The notes: generated by a model from the sequence alone, not told the origin. Counted from the stretch's first letter, positions 7,086-14,757 are shown. The stretch is DNA of 15,148 nt from an uncultured Eubacteriales bacterium (GCA_902766185.1 CACXCQ010000287.1:1-15148), one strand, 5' to 3'. A program made the numbers and translations.

Positions 7086-7113
7086 TGCAAACGGTTTCGT
7101 GAAACCGGTTACA
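7086..7113 (-). promoter_or_regulatory. Tandem LacI-family (or CcpA cre) operator pair
   Basis: TGAAACCGGTTACA (plus strand, 7100-7113) matches the degenerate cre/LacI-family consensus TGWNANCGNTNWCA at every fixed position. The directly adjoining TGCAAACGGTTTCG (7086-7099) matches at all but the last base. The two halves also form the inverted repeat CGGTTTC-GT-GAAACCG (7092-7107). The pair begins about 6 bases downstream of the predicted transcription start of the hydrolase gene, a position suited to repression. The LacI-type regulator encoded at 8425-9438 is the nearest candidate ligand; a CcpA protein encoded elsewhere is the alternative. Confidence 0.62.
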
Positions 7114-7125
7114 TTTCTTACAATT

Positions 7126-7153
7126 ATTATATCTTTTTTTCTGAATATTTCAA
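7126..7153 (-). promoter_or_regulatory. Sigma-A type promoter for the M20 hydrolase gene
   Basis: Minus-strand -35 TTGAAA (7148-7153) and -10 TATAAT (7126-7131) are separated by 16 bases, with an AT-rich stretch upstream. The predicted start near 7119 gives a leader of about 75 bases that contains the operator pair and ends in the strong AAAGGAGG site at 7053-7060. Confidence 0.7.
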
Positions 7154-7183
7154 GCCTTTTTACGCAAGATATTCACAAATATC

Positions 7184-7213
7184 AAAAAAAGGAAGATTTT
7201 TCACCTTCCTTTT
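7184..7213 (-). terminator. Terminator after the PreA-like paralogue
   Basis: AAAAGGAAG (7187-7195) and CTTCCTTTT (7205-7213) are perfect complements around a 9-base loop. On the minus strand the hairpin runs into a T-run (7184-7190) about 60 bases after the stop of the upstream gene. The A/T-rich arms would also give a T-run on the plus strand, so it could work both ways, though no plus-strand gene is seen. It separates the housekeeping-regulator run from the hydrolase promoter. Confidence 0.75.
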
Positions 7214-7272
7214 GAGCAAACTAGTATCATTATGCCTTTAATTCCAATTATATATGTACGATTCTGTCTTCC

Positions 7273-8382
7273 CTATCGCCCCAGGGACAGCTTCTGCGCC
7301 GGGCAGATGAAGGTGCAGAGCCCGCAGCCTGTGCATTTGTCGCGTTCCACCTTGACGTTCTGCCCTGCCTTTGTGATGGCCCTGTACATACATGTTTCGA
7401 CGCAGCGGTTGCAGCTCTCCTCGCAGGGGACGCCGGTGACCGTGCTGACGAAGGGTTCATAGCGCATTTCGTCAAAGGACTTCAGGTTGGCCAGCGCCTT
7501 GCCGCGGATATCGTCAATGCTGGCATGATCGTGATCCTGCATCCACTGTTCCATCTCTCCGATGATCTTCTGGATGATCTGCCTGCCATGAAGCAGCACC
7601 GCTGTTCCCACCTGAACGGTCGAAGCTCCCAGCATGATGTATTCCAGCGCATGCCTTCCCTCACTGACTCCGCCGATGCCGGATACCGGTATGTCCACCG
7701 TCTGGGCTATGGTCGCCACCGATGCCAGAGCCATGGGCCGGATGTAGTCGCCGGAGATCCCGCCATAGGTGGAAAGGGTGGGCTGGCAGGTCTCCAGGTC
7801 GATACCCAGGATCCCCCGGACAGTATTGATGGCGCTGACGCAGGACGCCCCGCCTTCCTTGGCTGCCTTGGCCACCTTGGAGATGTTGGTGGTGTTCTGA
7901 GACAGCTTGACGAGCACCGGGATCTTTACTGCCGCCACGATGGCCTTCGTCATGTCGTATATGGTATCCGCATGGGAAGCCACTACCTCCAGGGACTCCA
8001 GCATGGGATTGGACACGGACAGTTCGATGGCGTCCGCCCCGTATTTCTCCAGTTTGCTGGCCAGATAGGCCACCTCTGACGGGGTGTGGGCGGAAACGCT
8101 GGCGATCAGCACGCCTCCGTCCGCTTTCGCGATCTCGATCTCCCGCTGCCATCCTTCCACCTGGATGTCGCTGTAGAGGCGGATGTTCTGGGCGCCGCAC
8201 CCATCGCATGCAATGCGCGGTCCCACATCCATCAGCGTATCGCTGACGATGCTCTCCGTCACCACCGCGCCGGCGCCGGCAGCGATGGATTCGCGCAGGT
8301 TGGCGCCATCCCTGTTCCACGGGCCGGCGGCGACGATCAGCGGGTTCTTCAGTTCCATTCCCAGAAAATTCGTTTTCAGCAT
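7273..8382 (-). CDS. Divergent dihydroorotate/dihydropyrimidine dehydrogenase-like flavoprotein with C-terminal ferredoxin
   Basis: Counted from MLKTNFLG the protein has 369 residues: an FMN-barrel of the dihydroorotate dehydrogenase/PreA type (about 1-280) and a C-terminal ferredoxin with C320-C324-C327-C331 (the first pair spaced by three residues) and C350-C353-C356-C360-P. The barrel keeps AINTVRG (184-190) and the phosphate-binding region SGIGGVSEGRHALEYIMLGAS (234-254). Where PreA has NFSCP it reads SVSNPML (122-128), so an Asn and a Cys are lost, and the following active-site loop is short and lacks Cys. The function is therefore unassigned: a reductase or dehydrogenase for a related ring, or a PreT partner with other specificity. 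The start at 8382 has GGAG 6 bases upstream. ATG 8394 and TTG 8406 are in frame and possible, because a duplicated AGGAG precedes them. It lies 42 bases after the LacI-type regulator gene and ahead of a terminator, suggesting co-transcription. Confidence 0.82.
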   Translation of the reverse strand: MLKTNFLGMELKNPLIVAAGPWNRDGANLRESIAAGAGAVVTESIVSDTLMDVGPRIACDGCGAQNIRLYSDIQVEGWQREIEIAKADGGVLIASVSAHTPSEVAYLASKLEKYGADAIELSVSNPMLESLEVVASHADTIYDMTKAIVAAVKIPVLVKLSQNTTNISKVAKAAKEGGASCVSAINTVRGILGIDLETCQPTLSTYGGISGDYIRPMALASVATIAQTVDIPVSGIGGVSEGRHALEYIMLGASTVQVGTAVLLHGRQIIQKIIGEMEQWMQDHDHASIDDIRGKALANLKSFDEMRYEPFVSTVTGVPCEESCNRCVETCMYRAITKAGQNVKVERDKCTGCGLCTFICPAQKLSLGR

Positions 8383-8397
8383 ATTATTCTCCATTCG

Positions 8398-8423
8398 TCG
8401 TGACAACTCCTCGTGACAACTCC
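8398..8423. repeat. Perfect 13-base tandem duplication carrying a Shine-Dalgarno sequence
   Basis: The unit TCGTGACAACTCC (plus strand) occurs twice head-to-tail at 8398-8410 and 8411-8423. Read on the minus strand each copy contributes GGAG. The repeat begins at the base just after the regulator's stop codon and fills most of the spacer before the flavoprotein gene, so that gene has several GGAG sites and several in-frame start codons (8406 TTG, 8394 ATG, 8382 ATG). Confidence 0.9.
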
Positions 8424-8424
8424 T

Positions 8425-9438
8425 TTAGAACATTTCTCCGATCCGTTCCTTGTGGCCGCAGGACCGGCGGACCTTCATCCTTGCCCGCAGGATGATCTCG
8501 CGATCCCCCGCGTCTTCGCCATCGATGAGATCGAAGAGCACACGCGCTCCGTAGATCCCCATCTTGCGGAAGGGCAACTCCACCGTAGTGAGCTTCGGTT
8601 CCACCAGGTTGGACATCCGGTTGTTGCCAAAGCCGACCACTGCCACGTCATCCGGGATCCGAAGGCCGGAATCCTTCAGCGCGTCCATGGCACCGTAGGC
8701 CATTTCGTCGCTGGTGGCGAAGATGGCATCCGGCAGCTCTTCGGCGATCAGCTTTTTCGTGCTGATGTATCCGCCCTCGATGGAGTTTTCCGTTTTGAGG
8801 ATCAGACGCTCGTTGACCGGAACGCCGCTGGCCTTGAGCACGTTGCGGTAGCCGATCAGCATCTCCCGGGCTTCACTTTCCGGATCGTTTCCCCACAGGA
8901 AAGCGATCGACCGGTGACCCACTTCGATCAGATGAGCGGCCATTTCCGCGGCGCTTGCACGGCAATCGGCGAACACGGAATTCATCTCCGGCATCTCCTT
9001 GTGCCTGCCGATACTCACCAGCGGGATCTTCTCCCGCCGGACCCGCTCCAGATACAGATCATCCATGGCGGAAAACATGAGGATGATCCCGTCCACTCTG
9101 CGGGTGATCAGCTGCGAGATGTACTCCTTCTCCATGGCCTCATCGTTCTCAAGATTGCACATGAAGGTGATATAGCCTTTGTTCCGGGCTACCTCCTCCA
9201 CTCCGCCGGCGATCTCCATTAAAGAACTGTTCAGCATGTGGGGAATCAGAAGGCCGATGGTCTTCGTCCTGTTGAAATTCAGCCCCTGGGCGAACCAGTT
9301 GGGCTTATATCCCTTCTCCTTCATCACCCGTTCGATCTTCTCCCGGGTAGCAGGCGCGACGGTCTCCGGGTGATTCATCACCCGGGAAACGGTTGCCACG
9401 GAAACCCCCGCCGCCTTTGCGATCTGCTTGATGTTCAT
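8425..9438 (-). CDS. LacI/GalR-family transcriptional regulator
   Basis: The 337-residue protein has a canonical LacI-family helix-turn-helix at 3-22 (IKQIAKAAGVSVATVSRVMN), a hinge helix around 46-54 (PNWFAQGLN) with the minor-groove leucine, and a periplasmic-binding-protein-like effector domain from about 60 to the end. The VATVSR recognition helix is the type that, in CcpA and relatives, reads sites with a central CG such as TGAAACCGGTTACA, found at 7100-7113. The effector region has GFGNNRMSNLVEPKLTTV (269-286), where most family members have an Asp after GF, so an atypical ligand is possible. The start ATG has GGGAG 7 bases upstream. It follows miaB by 37 bases with no terminator, and a 12-base palindrome lies in that spacer. 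It probably represses the hydrolase promoter; the inducer may be a pyrimidine, nucleoside or sugar, which is inference. Confidence 0.9.
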   Translation of the reverse strand: MNIKQIAKAAGVSVATVSRVMNHPETVAPATREKIERVMKEKGYKPNWFAQGLNFNRTKTIGLLIPHMLNSSLMEIAGGVEEVARNKGYITFMCNLENDEAMEKEYISQLITRRVDGIILMFSAMDDLYLERVRREKIPLVSIGRHKEMPEMNSVFADCRASAAEMAAHLIEVGHRSIAFLWGNDPESEAREMLIGYRNVLKASGVPVNERLILKTENSIEGGYISTKKLIAEELPDAIFATSDEMAYGAMDALKDSGLRIPDDVAVVGFGNNRMSNLVEPKLTTVELPFRKMGIYGARVLFDLIDGEDAGDREIILRARMKVRRSCGHKERIGEMF

Positions 9439-9454
9439 CTCTTATCTCCCGGCT

Positions 9455-9466
9455 CTGTTCGAACAG
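9455..9466. promoter_or_regulatory. Perfect palindrome upstream of the regulator gene
   Basis: CTGTTCGAACAG is self-complementary over 12 bases, with two further complementary pairs outside one mismatch (9452-9469). It lies between the miaB stop and the LacI-type regulator start and has the central CG common to LacI-family operators. There is no T-run on either side, so it is not a terminator. An autoregulatory site is possible but it does not resemble the operator pair near 7100. Confidence 0.35.
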
Positions 9467-9475
9467 CGCCTCTCT

Positions 9476-10936
9476 TCACACTTCTTCCAATTCGCCCTGC
9501 AGGCTGAAGGTCCTCCCCTCGGTGATCCGCACCCTCGCGAACCCGCCGATCAGGCTCTCATCCCCGGGGAAATCCACCAGCTTGAAGCCGTCCGTCCGAC
9601 CGCTCAGGATCCCCGGATCCTTCCTGCTGAGGCTGTCCACCAGAACCTTTTCGGTCCTGCCGATATAATCTCTGTTCTTCCGCAGGCTGATGCCGTTGAG
9701 CAGGTCCACCAACCGGTTGAACCGCTCGTGCTTCACGTCCTCCGGGACCTGATCTTCGTACTCCGCCGCCGGCGTTCCCTTCCGCTTCGAATAGAGGAAG
9801 GTAAAGGCCGAATCGTACTCCACTTCCTTCACCAGCTCCAGCGTTTCCCGGAAATCCTCCTCGGTCTCCCCGGGAAATCCTACGATGATATCCGTGCTGA
9901 TTGTGATGTCCGGCACCGTCTGCCGGAGCTTTCTCACCAGCTCCTGATACTGCTGGCGGGTATATCTTCTGTTCATCTTCTTCAGGATCCTGCTGCTTCC
10001 GCACTGCACCGGCAGATGGATGTAATTGCAGAGCTTCTCGCATTCCCCGAAGGCCCGGATCAGCCGGTCGGACAGATCCTTTGGGTGGGAGGTCATGAAC
10101 CGGATCCTCTCCAGCCCCTCCACCTCGTTCAGGGCATAGATCAGATCGGTAAAATCCCACGCTCCGGCTTCTTCCCCGCTTCCGTCCTGCTCCGGCATTC
10201 CTCGGTAGGAATTCACGTTCTGTCCCAGCAGGGTCACTTCCTTCACGCCGTCCGCCACCAGTCTGCGGACCTCCGCGAGAATGTCCTCCGGCCTGCGGCT
10301 CTTCTCCCGGCCCCGGGTATAGGGAACGATGCAGTACGTGCAGAAATTGTTGCATCCGTACATGATGTTCACAAATGCCTTGTGCCGGTAAAGGCGCTCT
10401 GCCGGAAGTCCCTCGACGATCCCGGGGCTGTCCTCGAAGATCCGTTCCACCCGGGTATGGCGGGCGCTGCGGATCTCGTGTTTGGCCCTGGTGTAATCGT
10501 AATCCGTCAGAGGCGCAGGCTCTTCCTCCGTCCGGAATTCCGCGTCCTCCTCCACTCTCGCCCGGTAAAGCTGCTGCAGTATTTCCGGGAATTCGTGAAT
10601 GTTGTGGGTCCCGAAGATCACGTCCACCCAGGGGTACTTCTGCCGCACCGCCGTCACGATGTGCTCCTGCTGCATCATGCATCCGCACACGCATGCCGCA
10701 AAGGCAGGATTTGCCGCTTTCATTTTTTTCAGCTGACCGAGCGTACCGAAGAACCGCTTGTCCGCGTTCTCCCGGACACTGCAGGTGTTGATGACCACGA
10801 TGTCCGCGTCCTTTCGCTCTCCTGCCTTTGTGCACCCCTCTGCCTGAAGCAGGCCCGCGATGGTCTCGGAATCGTGTTCGTTCATCTGGCAGCCGAAGGT
10901 GATGATATGGTATTTTTTCCCTTGCAGCTCTCTCAT
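9476..10936 (-). CDS. miaB: tRNA-2-methylthio-N6-dimethylallyladenosine synthase MiaB
   Basis: MiaB is a radical-SAM methylthiotransferase that adds a methylthio group to i6A37 in tRNAs reading UNN codons. The 486-residue protein shows the three domains in order. The UPF0004 domain carries the auxiliary 4Fe-4S cluster cysteines C16 (GCQMN), C52 (NTCSVRE) and C86 (GCMMQ). The radical-SAM domain has C195-C199-C202 (GCNNFCTYCIVPYTRGRE), and a C-terminal TRAM domain covers about 420-486. The NTCSVRE and YTRGRE signatures favour MiaB over the paralogues MtaB and RimO. The LPVQCGS segment has Cys where Ser is more usual. The start ATG overlaps the gpsA stop by four bases (ATGA), indicating coupling. 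A linker near 130-160 is rich in Glu and Asp. The pairing with gpsA rather than mutS is notable but not diagnostic. Confidence 0.95.
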   Translation of the reverse strand: MRELQGKKYHIITFGCQMNEHDSETIAGLLQAEGCTKAGERKDADIVVINTCSVRENADKRFFGTLGQLKKMKAANPAFAACVCGCMMQQEHIVTAVRQKYPWVDVIFGTHNIHEFPEILQQLYRARVEEDAEFRTEEEPAPLTDYDYTRAKHEIRSARHTRVERIFEDSPGIVEGLPAERLYRHKAFVNIMYGCNNFCTYCIVPYTRGREKSRRPEDILAEVRRLVADGVKEVTLLGQNVNSYRGMPEQDGSGEEAGAWDFTDLIYALNEVEGLERIRFMTSHPKDLSDRLIRAFGECEKLCNYIHLPVQCGSSRILKKMNRRYTRQQYQELVRKLRQTVPDITISTDIIVGFPGETEEDFRETLELVKEVEYDSAFTFLYSKRKGTPAAEYEDQVPEDVKHERFNRLVDLLNGISLRKNRDYIGRTEKVLVDSLSRKDPGILSGRTDGFKLVDFPGDESLIGGFARVRITEGRTFSLQGELEEV

Positions 10937-11928
10937 GCCTGTTCGTGCTTCTTCTCTCTGCCCATGAGCATTTCAATGGCCTCAGATGCGGACATTTCTC
11001 CTCTGGAAACGTGGTAGATGGCATCCGTAATGGGCATCTCCACGCCAGCTTCCTTCGCCAGCTCATAGGCGGCTTCCGCGGTGAACATGCCTTCGACCAC
11101 CATGCCCACTTCCCGGACAGCGTCCTCCGGCGCCATGCCTTCGCCGATCAGCAGACCGCAGCGGCGGTTGCGGGAGTGCATGCTGGTGCAGGTGACGATC
11201 AGATCACCTACTCCGGCCAATCCGGACAGGGTCTCTCTCTGCGCGCCCAGTTTTTCACCGAGCCGCATGATCTCGGCCAGACCTCTGGTCATCAGCGCCG
11301 CCTTGGCGTTGTCACCGAATCCCATTCCGTCGGCGATGCCCGCGCCCAGCGCGATGATGTTCTTCAGGGCGCCGCCCAGTTCGACGCCGACCACATCCTC
11401 CGTGGTGTAGACACGGAACCGGTCGGTCATGAACAGATCCTGGATCTTCAGCTCTGCCTCCGGGTTTTCGGAGGCCACCGCCACCGTCGTGGGCATCCTG
11501 CGGCCCACCTCCTCAGCGTGAGAGGGGCCGGAGAGCACCACGTAGTTGTTCATATCAAAGAATTCCGCCGCGATCTGGGACAGCCTCTTGTGGGTCCCCC
11601 GCTCGATGCCCTTGGCCACGTTGACGATCAGCATATCCGGCGTAACATAGGGCTTTGCCGCTTCCGCCGCGCTGCGGAAATGCTGTGCCGGCGCGGAGAA
11701 AAGAACCACGTCGGCGCCTTTGAGGGCCTCCTCATGAGAATAGGCGAAGGAGATGTTGCTGTTCAGCGCAACACCTGGCAGATAATCCGTGTTCTCCCTG
11801 CTGCTTTCCATTCTGCGCAAATGCTGTTCATCCACATCGTAGATCCGGACCGGACAGCCTTTGCCCGCCAGTACCGTCGCCAGAGCTGTACCCCAGCTGC
11901 CTGCGCCAATGATACCTACCGTTGTCAT
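10933..11928 (-). CDS. gpsA: Glycerol-3-phosphate dehydrogenase [NAD(P)+]
   Basis: GpsA reduces dihydroxyacetone phosphate to sn-glycerol 3-phosphate, the backbone for phospholipid synthesis. The 331-residue protein opens with the Rossmann motif GIIGAGSWGTALA (5-17), followed by NVAKGIE (103-109), LSGPSHAEE (132-140) and the catalytic lysine region GGALKNIIALGAGI (185-198, K189), all standard for the family. I choose the second Met (11928) because the GGAGG at 11936-11940 then has a 7-base spacer. The first Met (11934) would sit almost on top of the ribosome binding site. It lies two bases after plsY, whose acyltransferase uses its product, and its last bases overlap miaB. Cytoplasmic, 332 residues being typical length. 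Confidence 0.95.
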   Translation of the reverse strand: MTTVGIIGAGSWGTALATVLAGKGCPVRIYDVDEQHLRRMESSRENTDYLPGVALNSNISFAYSHEEALKGADVVLFSAPAQHFRSAAEAAKPYVTPDMLIVNVAKGIERGTHKRLSQIAAEFFDMNNYVVLSGPSHAEEVGRRMPTTVAVASENPEAELKIQDLFMTDRFRVYTTEDVVGVELGGALKNIIALGAGIADGMGFGDNAKAALMTRGLAEIMRLGEKLGAQRETLSGLAGVGDLIVTCTSMHSRNRRCGLLIGEGMAPEDAVREVGMVVEGMFTAEAAYELAKEAGVEMPITDAIYHVSRGEMSASEAIEMLMGREKKHEQA

Positions 11929-11930
11929 GA

Positions 11931-12536
11931 TCATTCCTCCTCTTTGTTTCTGTTCTTATCAAATATTCCCAGAATCGGCTCCTCCCCATGGATCAGCCGT
12001 ACGATATTTGCCCGGTGTTTGACCAGCATGATGATGGAGATCACCGCGGCCACCAGCGTGAATTCCGGCTCCAGCCAGAGACACATGAAGGGCAGGCAGA
12101 CAAGTCCTGCGATGGATCCCGCCGACATGCGCTTGCTGATCAGCGTGACGATGGCCACGATGACAAGCTCCAGACCCGCCAGCAGCGGGTTGATGATCAG
12201 CAAGGCCCCAAAGGATGTGGCGATGCCCTTTCCTCCCCGGAACCGGTAGATGATGGGCCAGATGTGACCCAGCATCACGCAGAGGGCGCATCCCATGGCG
12301 CCCGTCGGTCCCGCCAGAAACCATCCCAGCAGCACGGCGGCCACGCCCTTGAGGATGTCGATGACCAGAGTGATCACCGCGGCCTTCTTGCCCAGCACCC
12401 GCAGTGCGTTGGTGGTGCCGGCGTTGCCGCTCCCCTCCTTCTTGATGTCGATGCCGTTGGCTCTGGCGATGATGGTGGACGGAGAGATGTTTCCGATAAA
12501 ATACGCCGCCAGAAAGGCGATGACAAGTTTAACCAT
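11931..12536 (-). CDS. plsY: Acyl-phosphate:glycerol-3-phosphate acyltransferase PlsY
   Basis: PlsY is the membrane enzyme that moves an acyl group from acyl-phosphate to position 1 of glycerol 3-phosphate, giving lysophosphatidic acid. The 201-residue protein shows the three cytosolic signature motifs: SGNAGTTN (36-43), [16 protein letters not shown] (89-104) and [13 protein letters not shown] (174-186). Between them are about five to six hydrophobic segments (roughly 3-22, 52-75, 80-96, 109-133, 138-153, 157-172), as in the family. The C-terminus ends in a charged tail. The ATG overlaps the der stop by 8 bases and gpsA follows two bases later, so substrate-producing and substrate-using enzymes are made together. 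No peculiarities are seen. Confidence 0.95.
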   Translation of the reverse strand: MVKLVIAFLAAYFIGNISPSTIIARANGIDIKKEGSGNAGTTNALRVLGKKAAVITLVIDILKGVAAVLLGWFLAGPTGAMGCALCVMLGHIWPIIYRFRGGKGIATSFGALLIINPLLAGLELVIVAIVTLISKRMSAGSIAGLVCLPFMCLWLEPEFTLVAAVISIIMLVKHRANIVRLIHGEEPILGIFDKNRNKEEE

Positions 12537-13854
12537 CCTCCTTCTCTCCTTTCTCCCGGAAGACGAACTTCAGGGACGTGCCCTGGAATCCGAAGGCCTC
12601 CCGGATCCTGTTCTCCAGGTACCGCGAGTAGGAAAAATGCATCAGCGGTCTGGAATTGATCTTAAAGGAAAACAGTGGCGGCTTGACCCCGACCTGCGTG
12701 ACGTAGTAGATCTTCAGCCGTTTTCCCTTATCCGACGGCGGCTGCTTCATCATGGTGGCGTCAGTGATCACCGCGTTCAGCTGTCCCGTGGGAACACGCA
12801 TGGCCCGGTTCTCTGCCACGTACTTCGCCATACGGATCACCTGATCCGTCCGCTGTCCCGTGAGGGCGGAGATGAAGATGGCCGGGGCGTAGCTCATGAA
12901 GGTGAGCTCCCTGGCGATCTCCTTGCGGAACTCGTTCATGGTGTTGCTGTCCTTTTCGATCAGGTCCCACTTGTTGACGCAGATCACGATGCCTTTTCCC
13001 GCCTCGTGGGCGATCCCCGCGATCTTCTTATCCTGCTCCGTGATTCCCTCTGCCGCGTCGATCATCAGCATGCAGACGTCGCAGCGCTCGATGGCCGCCA
13101 CCGCCCGGAGCACGCTGAAGCGTTCGATATTTTCGTTGACCTTGCTCTTTCTGCGGATCCCCGCCGTATCCACCAGCAGGTAATCCTCCCCTTCAAAGGT
13201 AAAGGGCGTATCGATGGAATCCCTGGTGGTGCCGGCGATGGGGGAAACGATGACCCGGTTTTCCCCGAGAAGACGGTTGATCAGCGAGGATTTCCCCACG
13301 TTGGGCTTTCCGATCATGGCGATCTTGATGACCTCTTCCTCCTGGGTTCCGGAGCCTTCCGGGAAGTTCTCGATGACCCGGTCCAGAAGGTCCCCCAGAT
13401 TCAGCATGTTGGCGGAGGAAATGGGAATGGGATCGCCCAGGCCCAGCTCGTAGAAATCGTAGAAATCATCCGGCAGCTGTCCCGTGTCCACCTTGTTCAC
13501 CGCCAGGACCACCTTCCGGCCGGTCCTGCGCAGCATGGAGGCCACCTCTCTGTCGGAGGAGGTCAGACCTTCCTTTCCGTCCACCATGAAGAGGATCACA
13601 TCCGCCATGTCCATGGCCACCTCTGCCTGCTCCCGCATCTGGGACAGGATGATGTCATCGCTGTCCGGCTCGATGCCGCCGGTGTCGATCAGGGCAAAGT
13701 GGATCCCGGACCACTCCGCTTCCGCGTAGATCCTGTCTCTGGTCACGCCCGGCGTGTCCTCCACGATGGAGACCCTTCGCCCGACGATCCGGTTAAAAAA
13801 TGTCGATTTTCCAACGTTCGGCCGTCCCACGACCGCTACCAGTGGTTTACTCAT
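12529..13854 (-). CDS. der: Ribosome biogenesis GTPase Der (EngA)
   Basis: Der is an essential double-GTPase that helps assemble the 50S ribosomal subunit. Counted from [10 protein letters not shown] the protein has 441 residues. GTPase domain 1 has GRPNVGKST (10-18), DTGG (57-60) and NKVD (120-123). GTPase domain 2 has GKPNVGKSS (182-190), DTAG (229-232) and NKWD (294-297). A KH-like domain ends the protein and includes the family-typical segment [17 protein letters not shown]. An upstream in-frame ATG (13905) exists, but the extra 17 residues would precede the conserved start and lie deep inside ftsY, so I use 13854. That start overlaps the ftsY stop by 8 bases, and the der stop overlaps plsY by 8, a tightly coupled run. 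Confidence 0.95.
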   Translation of the reverse strand: MSKPLVAVVGRPNVGKSTFFNRIVGRRVSIVEDTPGVTRDRIYAEAEWSGIHFALIDTGGIEPDSDDIILSQMREQAEVAMDMADVILFMVDGKEGLTSSDREVASMLRRTGRKVVLAVNKVDTGQLPDDFYDFYELGLGDPIPISSANMLNLGDLLDRVIENFPEGSGTQEEEVIKIAMIGKPNVGKSSLINRLLGENRVIVSPIAGTTRDSIDTPFTFEGEDYLLVDTAGIRRKSKVNENIERFSVLRAVAAIERCDVCMLMIDAAEGITEQDKKIAGIAHEAGKGIVICVNKWDLIEKDSNTMNEFRKEIARELTFMSYAPAIFISALTGQRTDQVIRMAKYVAENRAMRVPTGQLNAVITDATMMKQPPSDKGKRLKIYYVTQVGVKPPLFSFKINSRPLMHFSYSRYLENRIREAFGFQGTSLKFVFREKGEKEDG

Positions 13855-14743
13855 CAAAAATTCCCTTCGCAAAATCCGCAGGTTCGAATTCCTGCAGGTC
13901 TTCAATTCCTTCTCCCAGTCCCACGAACTTCACCGGCATATCGAATTCGTCGGCGATGGTGATGACGATACCGCCCTTGGCCGTCCCGTCAAGCTTCGTG
14001 AGAACGATCCCGGTGATGTCGGCAGTCTGTCCGAATTCCTCCACCTGGGAAACCGCGTTCTTGCCGGTAGTCGCGTCCAGCACCAGCAGGTTCTCCCGAT
14101 GCGCTTCGGGGAACTCCCGTCCGATGACGCGGTTCATCTTCGCCAGCTCGTCCATGAGATTCTTCTTGTTCTGCAGCCTGCCCGCGGTGTCGCAGATCAG
14201 CACATCGATATCCTTCGCCTTGGCAGACTGGATGGCGTCGTAGATCACCGCCGACGGATCGGCTCCCTCGGCGTGCCGGATCACGTTGACGCCTACCCGC
14301 TCACCCCAGATGGCCAGCTGCTCTCCCGCAGCAGCCCGGAAGGTGTCCGCAGCCGCCAGCATGACGGTCTTTCCCTCTTTTTTCAGTTTGTAGGCCAGCT
14401 TGCCGATGGTGGTGGTCTTGCCGCCGCCGTTGATGCCGATCATCAGGATGATCAGGGGGTACTCGCTGCAGAGCTTCTGGCTCTCCCCCTTGTCCATCAG
14501 GTCCGCGATGATCTTGCCCAGCCGGACCTTGATGACCGAGGGCTTGGTCATATTGTTGTTCTGCACTTCTCTGCGCAGGGTCTCCACAATGGTCATGGTG
14601 GTGTCCATGCCGATATCCGAGGTGATGAGGATCTCCTCCAGCTCCTCGAAAAAGTCTTCATCTATTGTGGGGCGCATCATCAGCGCGTCGGAGACCCGCT
14701 GGGACAGCTTCCCGAATACGGATCTTTTTTTGTCGTTCAGCAT
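13847..14743 (-). CDS. ftsY: Signal recognition particle receptor FtsY
   Basis: FtsY is the SRP receptor GTPase that delivers ribosome-nascent chains to the Sec translocon at the inner face of the membrane. The 298-residue protein contains the N domain four-helix bundle (about 5-90) and the G domain with [10 protein letters not shown] (103-112), [11 protein letters not shown] (133-143), [10 protein letters not shown] (185-194), [10 protein letters not shown] (249-258) and [12 protein letters not shown] (272-283). It lacks the long acidic A domain of enterobacterial FtsY, which is normal for Firmicutes. The start ATG has AGGAG 8 bases upstream and lies 14 bases after the smc stop. The smc-ftsY pair is a common Firmicute arrangement. 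Confidence 0.96.
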   Translation of the reverse strand: MLNDKKRSVFGKLSQRVSDALMMRPTIDEDFFEELEEILITSDIGMDTTMTIVETLRREVQNNNMTKPSVIKVRLGKIIADLMDKGESQKLCSEYPLIILMIGINGGGKTTTIGKLAYKLKKEGKTVMLAAADTFRAAAGEQLAIWGERVGVNVIRHAEGADPSAVIYDAIQSAKAKDIDVLICDTAGRLQNKKNLMDELAKMNRVIGREFPEAHRENLLVLDATTGKNAVSQVEEFGQTADITGIVLTKLDGTAKGGIVITIADEFDMPVKFVGLGEGIEDLQEFEPADFAKGIFDE

Positions 14744-14757
14744 GATCTGTTCTCCTG

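Noticed and set aside
7045..7272. Riboswitch, T-box or small gene in the largest spacer
   Set aside because: The region is explained by a terminator, promoter, operator pair and ribosome binding site. No conserved aptamer-like structure or credible small reading frame was seen.
8383..8406. TTG at 8406 as the start of the PreA-like paralogue
   Set aside because: The nearest GGAG abuts it directly; ATG 8382 (or 8394) is better spaced. It is not fully excluded.
9455..9466. LexA (SOS) box at the palindrome before the regulator
   Set aside because: The Firmicute LexA site has GAAC...GTTC, while here the half-sites are in the opposite order (GTTCGAAC).
9558..11066. 502-codon minus-strand frame overlapping miaB in another phase
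   Set aside because: It shares the strand with miaB but gives a Gly/Arg/Pro-rich, motif-free translation.
11929..11934. Upstream ATG for gpsA (11934), overlapping the plsY stop
   Set aside because: It leaves only about one base after GGAGG, while the Met two codons on has a 7-base spacer and fits the family start.
13855..13905. Upstream ATG start for der (13905)
   Set aside because: It would add 17 unconserved residues and a 59-base overlap with ftsY, whereas [10 protein letters not shown] at 13854 is the normal family start.
9428..13962. Long plus-strand frames opposite miaB, gpsA, plsY and der (such as 9428-11017, 10945-12249 and 12295-13962)
   Set aside because: They are antisense to well-identified housekeeping genes and their products are not protein-like.
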